Shown here: one piece after another, positions 37,001 to 44,552 of the stretch
How the letters are laid out: each line of letters opens with the position of its first letter
Numbering within the stretch: the first letter of the stretch is position 1
Source: an uncultured Lachnospiraceae bacterium
GTDB lineage: Bacteria > Bacillota > Clostridia > Lachnospirales > Lachnospiraceae
Length of the DNA stretch: 64,000 nt
Direction: 5' to 3'
Assembly (NCBI GenBank): GCA_900551115.1
Contig: URUY01000021.1
Coordinates: 3,649 to 67,648, forward strand
The notes under the pieces: generated by a model
The model's database searches: none
Told to the model about the DNA's origin: nothing
Seen by the model: the letters and a program-made list of their open reading frames with translations, nothing else
Program-made: the position numbers and the translations under genes

Positions 37001-37859
37001 TTAATTTGCGCATAGCCATCAGCGCAAGGTCCATCAGACAGACAAACTTATCGCTTCTGCCCGCAAAGATTTCCTCTCTGGTATCCAGATAGCTCTGATA
37101 GGTAGTCTCAATGGGTTCTCTGTAATAGCCCTCACCGAATTCCACATCCGTAAGCTCTGTAGAGAAGGTGGTATGACGGCAGTGGTCTGACCAGTAGGTA
37201 TCCAGCACACGGATTTCCGTCATGGTAGGATTGCGGTGTTCCTCACCTGCAAAATACTTCTGAATATGCTTAAAATCCTTAAAGGTCATTGCCAGACCCA
37301 AAGAATCATATAAATCCTGCAGTTCCTTTTCCGGCATTTCGGTAAATCCGTCAAAAACAATAACGTCAGCCGGCTCTTCAAATACGGTAACCAGGGTATC
37401 CGGCTTTACCATATCGGTTTCCCTGGAATCCACAGGGTTAATGCAGTATGCCTTTATTTTTGAAAACTCCTCATCAGAAACATCCCCTGTTACAATATAG
37501 GTAACAGCGGTTCTGATAATCGGTTCTTCATCCTCTTTTAAAAACTTCACGCACTGTACAGCAGAATCTGCTCTCTGGTCAAACTGTCCCGGCAGAAACT
37601 CTACGCTGAATACACGGTCACCCGGCAGCATTTCTATCTTTTCTGCATATAAATCGTCTACCGGCGGCTCGGAAAATACGGTACGGCATGCCGTTTCAAA
37701 AGTCTCCTCCGAAATATTTTCCACATCATAACGGATAAGCACCCGCACTTTCTTAAGACCGCTGATACCCAGATAGTTTTTCAGCTCCTCGTGCAGCTCC
37801 TTTGCCTTTACTGCAAATGGTTCTTTCTTTTCTACATAGATACGTTTAACGTTTCCCAT
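34059..37859 (-). CDS. purL: Phosphoribosylformylglycinamidine synthase, single-chain
   Basis: The protein has 1266 residues. Domain order is N-terminal PurS-like region, linker, two AIRS-type synthase halves, and a C-terminal class I glutamine amidotransferase. The synthase halves show [29 protein letters not shown] and GSGKDSMSG-like [13 protein letters not shown]. The amidotransferase has nucleophile Cys in [15 protein letters not shown] and His/Glu in ASHGEGRF. It converts FGAR to FGAM in purine synthesis using glutamine. The ATG at 37859 follows GGGAGGATATC at ideal distance. An open extension of 32 codons upstream runs through the promoter and is not coding. It is a single-gene unit, with its own promoter and terminator. 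Confidence 0.96.
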   Translation of the reverse strand: [1266 protein letters not shown]

Positions 37860-37893
37860 GATATCCTCCCGTGAATTTGAACTAACAATGTAC

Positions 37894-37922
37894 ATTATAC
37901 AAGACCTTTTTCTTCCTTGCAA
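37894..37922 (-). promoter_or_regulatory. purL promoter
   Basis: On the minus strand TTGCAA (37917-37922) and TATAAT (37894-37899) lie 17 bp apart. The -35 box sits inside a perfect inverted repeat. Confidence 0.78.
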
Positions 37923-37935
37923 TGCAACATTGCAA
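37917..37935. promoter_or_regulatory. Inverted repeat over the purL -35 box, candidate operator
   Basis: TTGCAATGCAACATTGCAA is an 8-bp perfect inverted repeat (TTGCAATG/CATTGCAA) with a 3-bp centre, placed to block the polymerase. It does not look like the PurR PurBox (which has a CGAA core). The neighbouring TetR is one possible binder. Confidence 0.55.
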
Positions 37936-37966
37936 CATTTTTTTATAAAAAACAACTAAAACCGCA

Positions 37967-37995
37967 AATGCTCCAAGGTTCTCCCCTGAAGCATT
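37967..37995 (-). terminator. Terminator after the tetR gene
   Basis: On the minus strand AATGCTTCAGG pairs with CCTTGGAGCATT around a six-base loop. An interrupted T-rich tail follows, between the tetR stop (38008) and the purL promoter. Confidence 0.7.
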
Positions 37996-38007
37996 CTTTA
38001 CGCATTC

Positions 38008-38595
38008 CTATTCTTCTTCAATACCCAGCTCTTTCAAAATAAAGAAAAGCTCTTCATCTACCATATCCGCAGTAATACCGATGGTATGGGCCGATATCTT
38101 AAGTCCTTCCAGCACAAACATGATATTGCGGGCAGTACCAAGACAGTCCTCACAGTAGAATTCACCGTTTTCCACACCGGCTTCAATCAGCTTTTCAATT
38201 ATCTTTACCGCCGAATCAAACTGTTTCTTCAATATATTATCTTTTTTGGGTACATTTTCCCCGAAGTAATATTCATAAGTAGCTACCGTAAGGTTATTCT
38301 TCCTGCAGAGCAGCTCTTTTTTCTGTTCCTTTAAAAACAGCGTCAGGATATCTGCAACGGTGGCATCCTCTGTGATGCTGTCAGAAAATACGTCATCCGC
38401 CTCCTCGGTTTCCATCCGAAGCACTTCCATGAATATTTCCGCCGTACTGCCAAAATACAGATACAGACCGCCTCGGCTGATTTCACATGCTTCCACAATA
38501 TCCTTCATGGTAACGCTCTTGTAGCCCTTCTCCATGAAAACCTTTCTGGCAGTTTCCAGTATAAATCTTTTCTTTTGCAATGACTTTTCGCCCAT
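38008..38595 (-). CDS. TetR family transcriptional regulator
   Basis: The protein has 195 residues. The N-terminal helix-turn-helix reads ARKVFMEKGYKSVTMKDIVEACEISRGGLYLYFGS, a strong TetR match. The C-terminal helical ligand domain has two Cys close together (EDCLGTARNIM follows FYCEDC). The ATG at 38595 lies nine bases after GGGAG; a GTG two codons earlier is too close. It starts 6 bp after the stop of an unknown 159-residue gene, so the pair is co-transcribed. The target and ligand are unknown. No transporter is adjacent, which is unusual for a TetR repressor. Confidence 0.9.
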   Translation of the reverse strand: MGEKSLQKKRFILETARKVFMEKGYKSVTMKDIVEACEISRGGLYLYFGSTAEIFMEVLRMETEEADDVFSDSITEDATVADILTLFLKEQKKELLCRKNNLTVATYEYYFGENVPKKDNILKKQFDSAVKIIEKLIEAGVENGEFYCEDCLGTARNIMFVLEGLKISAHTIGITADMVDEELFFILKELGIEEE

Positions 38596-38601
38596 ATACA
38601 C

Positions 38602-39081
38602 TTACTCCCATTTCCCCTGATTAAAAGACGGCTGGTCCCACATATCAAACAATTCCTTAAACTTCAGCAGAATGGCATAAAAAATCCCTTCCTCTACTGC
38701 CTGTGACCACAGCCATCCCTTTGTCATTCCGCCACAGATATATTTAGACAGAATGCCTGTTAAGACTTCCATATTTTTAATGGTTACGCTCTCTATCAGT
38801 GTGCGCTCTTCCTTTGGTGCGGAAATTCTGTAATAAGAATAAATATATACATAATTTCTGTCAGTCAGGCTGCTTTTCTGTACTTCCCTTACAAAGGAAA
38901 GCAGCGTGCTGTCATACACCGGAAACGGCATCGAATGCTGCTTTAACTCATTTTCCGAATAAACAGAACTCACCTTTGCTCCCTGCTTGTCCTCAAACCA
39001 GGACAGATAGCGAAACAGCGGTTCCACATCCTTTTTATAACGTTTTATAAGCTGACGTCTGTATTCCATATCCTGTTCCAA
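38602..39081 (-). CDS. Conserved hypothetical protein, partner of the TetR gene
   Basis: The protein has 159 residues and starts at TTG nine bases after GGGGG. It is soluble and mostly helical, with a central segment HSMPFPVYDSTLLSFVREVQK followed by DRNYVYIYSYYRI and a Trp-rich C-terminus (GWLWSQAVEEGIFYAILLKFKELFDMWDQ). I recognise no domain. It is coupled tightly to tetR and transcribed away from the divergent cNMP-fold gene. TACAAT near 39120 on the minus strand is a possible -10 box with a weak -35. Confidence 0.75.
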   Translation of the reverse strand: MEQDMEYRRQLIKRYKKDVEPLFRYLSWFEDKQGAKVSSVYSENELKQHSMPFPVYDSTLLSFVREVQKSSLTDRNYVYIYSYYRISAPKEERTLIESVTIKNMEVLTGILSKYICGGMTKGWLWSQAVEEGIFYAILLKFKELFDMWDQPSFNQGKWE

Positions 39082-39230
39082 TATAAAGTACCCCCGTAAA
39101 ATGACACTCGTGTAGATTTATTGTACCATAATTTTTAAAAAAGTACAGTAAGTCTTTCCATAAAAGTCATTTTTCGTGACCTTTTTTATAAGAAAAGACA
39201 GAATACTGACATAAACTGACCGTGTTTTGG

Positions 39231-39259
39231 TTGTATTAAGAAGATGCAGAGGGTATAAT
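39231..39259 (+). promoter_or_regulatory. Promoter of the cNMP-fold orphan gene
   Basis: TTGTAT (39231-39236) and TATAAT (39254-39259) lie 17 bp apart, about 65 bp upstream of the ATG at 39326. Confidence 0.7.
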
Positions 39260-39325
39260 GAAAAAAGAGTATAATAAAAGGGTAAAAATAAAAATTATCT
39301 GTTTTACATGATGAAGGAGGTTTCC

Positions 39326-41599
39326 ATGGCTGTTGTTTCCATAAAAAAAGACCAGCTTTTGTTTTCCTGCAAAGAATCCATAGGAGAACTTTATCTGATT
39401 ATGAAGGGAAGTTTTTCTCTTTCTTTTCCCGGCGGTGAATATGTTCTTTCCACCGGAGAAATTCCCGGTATCTGCGAACTCTATTCCGACACACATGTCA
39501 TGACTTGCAGGGCCTTAGAGGATTCTTCCGTACTGGTCTATCCGGTTTCCGATATTTCTTCCCTCAATGCACTATTTGAAGAAAATGCCAGCTGCCGCAG
39601 CGTATTTGCCCGTTCTGCCGTCCGGCAGATGAATACCGTTTTACAGCTTCATGAGCTGGCGCATTTTAATTCCGGCACGCTCTATACAAGCTGTACGCAG
39701 GACTATTCAGCTTATCTTTCCTATTGCATCAGGTATAAGCAGTCTCCCCGAAAACTAAATGCGCTGTCCGCACTTTCTCCCGTTATGGAAGACCTGCCCT
39801 TAGATTCCTGGTCTTCCCCTTATTATGACGGTCTTTTACAGCTTTTATCCGGAAACGGCACTTCTCTTCTTGCAAAAGAACCTGCCGTCCTGACCGGTCT
39901 GATTGCCAACACCTGCCTGGATTTTGAAAAAGTACTTTCTTCCCTCTGCGCTTTGGCAGAATATCAGAAGCAGGCATTGTCCCTCTACATAAACGGCGAA
40001 ACAGAAAATCTGTTTTCCCTGTATACTACCCTGTATCTGCAGCTTACGCCGGATGCACCTGATTATACAGCCCTGTACCGTGTCATTACCCATATGATTT
40101 TACAGCTTGAAGCTTCGGCCTATATCAACCGCTCTCTTTTGATACAGCAGATTACGGCTTTTAAATGTAGTCTGCAGGCCCGCAATCTGACAGGTACAGA
40201 ACCTGACGAGGCTGCTGATACGGATTCCTGTTCCTGCCAGCTTGCAGATTCCCTAAAGACAATTCTTGCTTATGCCGGTATGGAAGAAGATTTTTGCCTT
40301 GCTTTCAGCGATTTAATTACCCGTTATAAAAATACTGCCGATAAAAACAGTTCCGATGATGCCCTGCGCAAAATCAGACAGGAAATAACAGTTCAGTTTT
40401 ACGAGCTTTATGCCTCTGTTTTCTTCCGTGCAAAGGAGGAGGATACTCTCCCGCTTCCTGTCCGCATGTTCCTTTATTTCGGTTATGTGGACGAGCAGCT
40501 TGCCGGTACGGAAAACACTGCCTTTTTAAGCCATGCTGCCGAAAGTCTCTCCGAAAACTCCCACGAACACATCTTTACGCTGTTTGACTGGCTGAAAGCC
40601 ATTTTTGAAGGCCGAAAGGAACCCAGCCGTAACGAATTTGACGAAGACTATACGGACCATCTGCATGCCTTAAAGGTTTCCGGACAGATAAGTGCCGCCG
40701 AAGAAGCCGCTCTTTCTAAAGACATGCGCAAAAAAGTAGAATACGAACTGAAAAGCATGCTTCCGCCTGTAAATAAAATGACTTTCGGACGTATTTCCAC
40801 CTTCTGTCCTGTTTTTTCCGCCCATAATGTGCTAAAGCAGCCGGAAGCCTCCTTTGTTTCTGCCTCCAGTCTGCAGAATATTTTACAGGAAATCCTCAGT
40901 TTGGATTTCAGCGCCTTTTACCGGGAATACGTTTACAGTAACGTTCCCGCCGGTATCCCCAGAGAATTTTTCCATACAGAGGTACTGCCCGATATCATCC
41001 TGATGCCTGTTGTGGGTACAAGAGGCGTAATGTGGCAGGAAATAGAGGGACGGCGCCGGACTACCTCTGCCCGCATGATGCTCCCGATTTTCTATCTGGA
41101 GGATTTGCATTCCGCAGTTATCCGGCTTGTGGGCGAATACCGTTGGGAAATGTGTAAGCGGGTTCAGGGGGCTCGCTGGAATGATGTTGCAGACCGTTCC
41201 CTTACCAGCGAATATTTTGACTATATCCAGTTTTTCAAAAAAAATCACGATTTGTCCGCCGATGCAAAAGAAAAGCTCAAAACGGCTCTGCAAAAGGCTC
41301 ACGGCAGCTTCAAGGAAATGTTTGTACGCGATTACATTACTTACATTTTATTTGAAGGGACCGGTTCTCCCAGACTGAATAAGCCCGCAAGAACCATTCT
41401 TTTTACCTACTGTCCTTTTGCGGCAAAGACCAGGGAACGTCTCACACAGAATCCTATCTATAAGGATATGTTAGATCATTATGCCCTTTGTCAAAACCAA
41501 CTGCTTCACAAAATGGATCTGCTTGAAAAGAGGGTTGAAAATACAGGAAACAGTCTGCCAAAGGAGCTTGTTGCCGAGCGGCATTTTCTAAATGCCTGA
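39326..41599 (+). CDS. Large orphan protein with N-terminal degenerate cyclic-nucleotide-binding fold
   Basis: The protein has 757 residues. The ATG follows AAGGAGG by five bases. Residues ~1-110 fold like a CRP-type cNMP domain: ELYLIMKGSFSLSFPGGEYVLSTGEIPGICELYSD...CRALEDSSVLVYPV. The Arg that holds the cyclic phosphate in the usual RSAT segment is absent, so nucleotide binding is doubtful. There is no helix-turn-helix and no membrane span. The remaining ~640 residues are helical and match nothing I know. The most conserved-looking part is near PDIILMPVVGTRGVMWQEIEG, then ARMMLPIFYLEDL and GEYRWEMCKRVQG. It is the only plus-strand gene between 1 and 49 kb and stands alone. Confidence 0.72.
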   Translation: MAVVSIKKDQLLFSCKESIGELYLIMKGSFSLSFPGGEYVLSTGEIPGICELYSDTHVMTCRALEDSSVLVYPVSDISSLNALFEENASCRSVFARSAVRQMNTVLQLHELAHFNSGTLYTSCTQDYSAYLSYCIRYKQSPRKLNALSALSPVMEDLPLDSWSSPYYDGLLQLLSGNGTSLLAKEPAVLTGLIANTCLDFEKVLSSLCALAEYQKQALSLYINGETENLFSLYTTLYLQLTPDAPDYTALYRVITHMILQLEASAYINRSLLIQQITAFKCSLQARNLTGTEPDEAADTDSCSCQLADSLKTILAYAGMEEDFCLAFSDLITRYKNTADKNSSDDALRKIRQEITVQFYELYASVFFRAKEEDTLPLPVRMFLYFGYVDEQLAGTENTAFLSHAAESLSENSHEHIFTLFDWLKAIFEGRKEPSRNEFDEDYTDHLHALKVSGQISAAEEAALSKDMRKKVEYELKSMLPPVNKMTFGRISTFCPVFSAHNVLKQPEASFVSASSLQNILQEILSLDFSAFYREYVYSNVPAGIPREFFHTEVLPDIILMPVVGTRGVMWQEIEGRRRTTSARMMLPIFYLEDLHSAVIRLVGEYRWEMCKRVQGARWNDVADRSLTSEYFDYIQFFKKNHDLSADAKEKLKTALQKAHGSFKEMFVRDYITYILFEGTGSPRLNKPARTILFTYCPFAAKTRERLTQNPIYKDMLDHYALCQNQLLHKMDLLEKRVENTGNSLPKELVAERHFLNA

Positions 41600-41736
41600 T
41601 TTCCGTTCGTAAAAATGCCGGACTGCTTTTGCCAAAATCCGCTAACATTTTTTTAAATCCATCCATTTTTTATTTATATTTTGTCATTTTTACACCTTTT
41701 TGGCTAATATCGTTTTATTTTTTTGCAATATTGTTA

Positions 41737-41765
41737 TAGACAAAAAACCATTTTAACGGTAGAAT
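41737..41765 (+). promoter_or_regulatory. Candidate promoter of a small RNA
   Basis: TAGACA (41737-41742) and TAGAAT (41760-41765) lie exactly 17 bp apart in a gap between convergent genes, so they cannot serve either flanking protein gene. Confidence 0.5.
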
Positions 41766-41771
41766 GTACTT

Positions 41772-41868
41772 GTTTGACAGAGATGTCAAACTGCTAATTA
41801 GCAATTCCGGAAGAATTCCCCTTTTACACAATCGAAAGCCCTGTAGGTTTCCCCCTACAGGGCTTTTG
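41772..41868 (+). ncRNA. Candidate structured small RNA of ~97 nt
   Basis: Downstream of a promoter-like pair comes a hairpin TTTGACA-gaga-TGTCAAA (41773-41790), then the palindrome TGCTAATTAGCA. Next is AATTCCGGAAGAATT, a single-stranded C/T-rich stretch, and a perfect 12-bp terminator hairpin ending in TTTT. There is no open reading frame with a ribosome site. It matches no RNA family I know. The alternative is that these are simply stacked terminators for the upstream plus-strand gene. Confidence 0.4.
41835..41866 (+). terminator. Strong intrinsic terminator between convergent genes
   Basis: AAAGCCCTGTAG and CTACAGGGCTTT form a perfect 12-bp stem with an eight-base loop, followed by TTTTGATTAT on the plus strand. 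The minus-strand tail is poorer, so it mainly serves plus-strand transcripts. Confidence 0.88.
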
Positions 41869-41890
41869 ATTATCCCTTAAAATATATTGC

Positions 41891-41914
41891 GCCGGCATAC
41901 CCCTGTATGCCGGC
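41891..41914. terminator. GC-rich hairpin after the amylase gene
   Basis: GCCGGCATAC-ccct-GTATGCCGGC is a perfect 10-bp stem 8 bp after the amylase stop codon. A TTTT run lies only on the plus-strand side. On the minus strand it may act together with the next hairpin to end the mal transcript or protect its 3' end. The 322-bp gap 41600-41921 holds only this hairpin, the small RNA candidate and AT-rich sequence. Confidence 0.65.
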
Positions 41915-41921
41915 ACTTTTA

Positions 41922-43667
41922 TTACTGATATAAACATACGCTGTACGGCGGAAGCACCAGCGTTGTATCCTCTTCTGTTATCTGTTCTTCTCCCGTAAGC
42001 AGTACTGCCTTTGCAAAAAGGCTGCTCCATTCCTGTCCGTTTACCGTAACACCGCTTCTGTCAAGCGTTACCGGCTCTGCTGACAGATTATAAAGCAGAA
42101 GGATTTCAGAGTCCTCATACGTCTTTCTAAAGACACATACCTGCTCGTCTGAAATCTCTTCCATATATTCCGTATTTCCTCTGGCGATTTCAGGGAACGC
42201 ATTTCTCACATGGATGACCGCTTTCACATAGTTATAGACAGAAGCCGCATCTGCCTCCTGCTCCTCTAAACTGCCAAATTTCATCTTAATGCTGTCCATA
42301 TACTCCGGACCGTCACACATGCCTTCCGCAGCCGTATCTGCAGACCACTGCATAGGCGCTCTCTTGTTTTCATCCTTGCCGGCGCCCTTCATACCAAGCT
42401 CCTCACCGTAATACAAAAAGGCATTTCCGCTCATAAGCAGATTCATGGCCTGTGCTATCTTAGTCTTTTCAGTGCTTCCTTCTCCGGCATAGTAGCCTGC
42501 GCTTCTTCCCATATCATGATTGGTATAGAAGGGCGCGTCAATAAAGTCAGCGTTATATTCGGAAAGCCTGCCTGCCACCTTCTCTACTGCACTTCCGTAA
42601 ACAACAGGGCTTTTACCGCCTGTACCGTTTAACGTACACGCAATGATGCCGTCCTGCGATGCAAACTGGAAGTCAAAGGTACTGTCTATACCGCTCGCAT
42701 AATACTTTGCATAAGTATCTGCATCCGTCCAGACCTCCGCTACAATATAGGCATCTTCCTTCTGTGCTTTTACCGTATCGTTTAGCCAGGTCAGAATTTC
42801 CACATTGGAAGAGGTCGCATCGGAAACATATTCCTTGGCAGCATCCAGTCTGAAGCCCGCTACGCCTTTATCAAGCCAAAACTGCGTAATCTCTGCAATC
42901 TCAGCCCGGACAGCTTCGCTGTACAGATTCAGGTCAGGCATCTCACTCCAGAAAGGAGCCTCATAATACCATTCCGTCCCGGAAACCTGATACCAGTTAC
43001 TGCTCTTTTTCTCTTTGGAGAAATTATAATACTCAAAATAAGGACAGTCTGTCACTGACGGTTCTCCGTCACCAAGGTTCTGCAGATAAGAAACGGCCTC
43101 CGTAAACCAGGGATGCTTTGAGGAGGTATGGTTGATGACCAGGTCTATCAGCACATGGATATCCCGCTCCCCACATGCGCTCATAAAGGCTTCAAAATCT
43201 TCCATGGTGCCGTATTCCTTATCAATCGCGCAGTAGTCCGTCACGTCATATTTGTGATAGGTCGTAGACGGCATAATGGGCATCAGCCAGATACCGTTAC
43301 AGCCAAGATCCGTATTGGTAGATATATCCCCGTCATTTATGTAGTCAAGCTTCTCAGTCAGTCCCTTCAAATCGCCGATGCCGTTGCCATCGCTGTCATA
43401 AAAGGAATATACAAAAACCTCATAATAGGTCCTGTATTTATCATCTATCACCTGTATGGGCAATGCATACACATCCTTATATAAGTCTGTCTGAACATTT
43501 CCCTCTGTGCCGGTATTGTCAGCAGTCTCCCCGTTTTCCGCCGCACTCGTCCCCTCCGCGGTATTCGTACCCTCCGGCACATTTCCACTCTGTGTCCCTG
43601 ATGCACAACCGGGCATGGCGAACGCCATGCCCAGCAGCATCAGGACCGTAATCAGTCCTTTTTTCAT
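41922..43667 (-). CDS. Extracellular GH13 alpha-amylase family lipoprotein
   Basis: The protein has 581 residues. The signal MKKGLITVLMLLGMAFAMPGC carries a lipobox, and a Thr/Glu/Gly/Asn-rich linker follows. The (beta/alpha)8 barrel has family regions DVLIDLVINHTS, GFRLDAAKEY (nucleophile Asp275), IVAEVWTDAD (acid/base Glu311) and YTNHDMGRS (Asp385). A C-terminal beta domain follows. It is anchored outside the membrane and should cut starch or malto-oligosaccharides into pieces for the MalEFG importer, whose malG lies 15 bp upstream. Whether it is an alpha-amylase, neopullulanase or oligo-glucosidase cannot be decided here. Confidence 0.92.
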   Translation of the reverse strand: MKKGLITVLMLLGMAFAMPGCASGTQSGNVPEGTNTAEGTSAAENGETADNTGTEGNVQTDLYKDVYALPIQVIDDKYRTYYEVFVYSFYDSDGNGIGDLKGLTEKLDYINDGDISTNTDLGCNGIWLMPIMPSTTYHKYDVTDYCAIDKEYGTMEDFEAFMSACGERDIHVLIDLVINHTSSKHPWFTEAVSYLQNLGDGEPSVTDCPYFEYYNFSKEKKSSNWYQVSGTEWYYEAPFWSEMPDLNLYSEAVRAEIAEITQFWLDKGVAGFRLDAAKEYVSDATSSNVEILTWLNDTVKAQKEDAYIVAEVWTDADTYAKYYASGIDSTFDFQFASQDGIIACTLNGTGGKSPVVYGSAVEKVAGRLSEYNADFIDAPFYTNHDMGRSAGYYAGEGSTEKTKIAQAMNLLMSGNAFLYYGEELGMKGAGKDENKRAPMQWSADTAAEGMCDGPEYMDSIKMKFGSLEEQEADAASVYNYVKAVIHVRNAFPEIARGNTEYMEEISDEQVCVFRKTYEDSEILLLYNLSAEPVTLDRSGVTVNGQEWSSLFAKAVLLTGEEQITEEDTTLVLPPYSVCLYQ

Positions 43668-43682
43668 ATTCCGTTTCCTCTC

Positions 43683-44552
43683 TTATCCCTTAACCGCACC
43701 GGACATACCGTCTGCGTAGAATCTCTGTGTCAGCAGGAACACTGCCGCAATAGGAATAGAAATCAAAACCGCACCGGCTGCAAAGCTGGTATACCAGCTA
43801 TTGATATATTCCTTCTCAAGCATCTTCCACAAGCCTATTGCCACGGTATAATACTGTGATTCGGCACGGCAGATAACCTTCGCAAAAATGAAATCCGTCC
43901 AAGGTGCCATAAAGGCTGTCAACACCGTATACACAATGATGGGTTTACTCAACGGCACCGTAATTTTGGTAAATACCTGCCATTTGGTAGCGCCGTCCAA
44001 AAAAGCAGCCTCATCCAATGCCTTCGGTATGGTATCAAAGAAGCCCTTCGCCACATAAAATCCAAGTCCTGCGCCGCCTGAATATACCATAACCAGAGCC
44101 ACACGAATCATGGCACCCTCGGACAGTCCCAATGCCTTTAAGATATAGTAAACTGCCACCATGGACATGAATGCCGGAAACAGGGTCAGTATCATAGCAA
44201 TATTCATAAACGGTTTCCTAAATCTGAAACGCAGCCTTGACATACAATAGGATACGCTCAACACCATAAAGGAAGAGATCAGACAGGAAAAAATTGCAAT
44301 AATAAAGGTATTCTTAAACATCTGCGGGAAGTTCAGTACCGTGGTATCGTTAAACAGCTTTGCATAATTTGCAAGCGTATACCCCTTCGGGAAGAAGGTG
44401 GATACATAAGAACCCGGATCTGTACGGAAGCTTGTCATAATTACCCAAAAAATAGGAAATAACCAGACAACCGCCAAAACTGCCAAAAGAATATGCACCA
44501 GTGAATTTGTAATAAACTTTTTTGTTTTTGCTGATTTCTGTTTTCTCTTCAT
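43683..44552 (-). CDS. malG: Maltose/maltodextrin ABC transporter permease MalG
   Basis: The protein has 289 residues and six membrane spans. The EAA loop is DEAAFLDGATKWQVFTKITVPLSKP, and the C-terminus is LTQRFYADGMSGAVKG, as in MalG. Its ATG overlaps the malF stop by one base (TAATG). The partner amylase and malQ support a maltodextrin substrate. Confidence 0.92.
   Translation of the reverse strand: MKRKQKSAKTKKFITNSLVHILLAVLAVVWLFPIFWVIMTSFRTDPGSYVSTFFPKGYTLANYAKLFNDTTVLNFPQMFKNTFIIAIFSCLISSFMVLSVSYCMSRLRFRFRKPFMNIAMILTLFPAFMSMVAVYYILKALGLSEGAMIRVALVMVYSGGAGLGFYVAKGFFDTIPKALDEAAFLDGATKWQVFTKITVPLSKPIIVYTVLTAFMAPWTDFIFAKVICRAESQYYTVAIGLWKMLEKEYINSWYTSFAAGAVLISIPIAAVFLLTQRFYADGMSGAVKG

Noticed and set aside
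37860..37955. N-terminal extension of purL (32 codons)
   Set aside because: The extension covers the -35/-10 promoter, and the ATG at 37859 has an ideal ribosome site.
39170..39225. Short GTCA/TGAC dyads upstream of the orphan cNMP-fold gene as TetR operators
   Set aside because: The arms are only 4-5 bp in AT-rich sequence, no better than chance.
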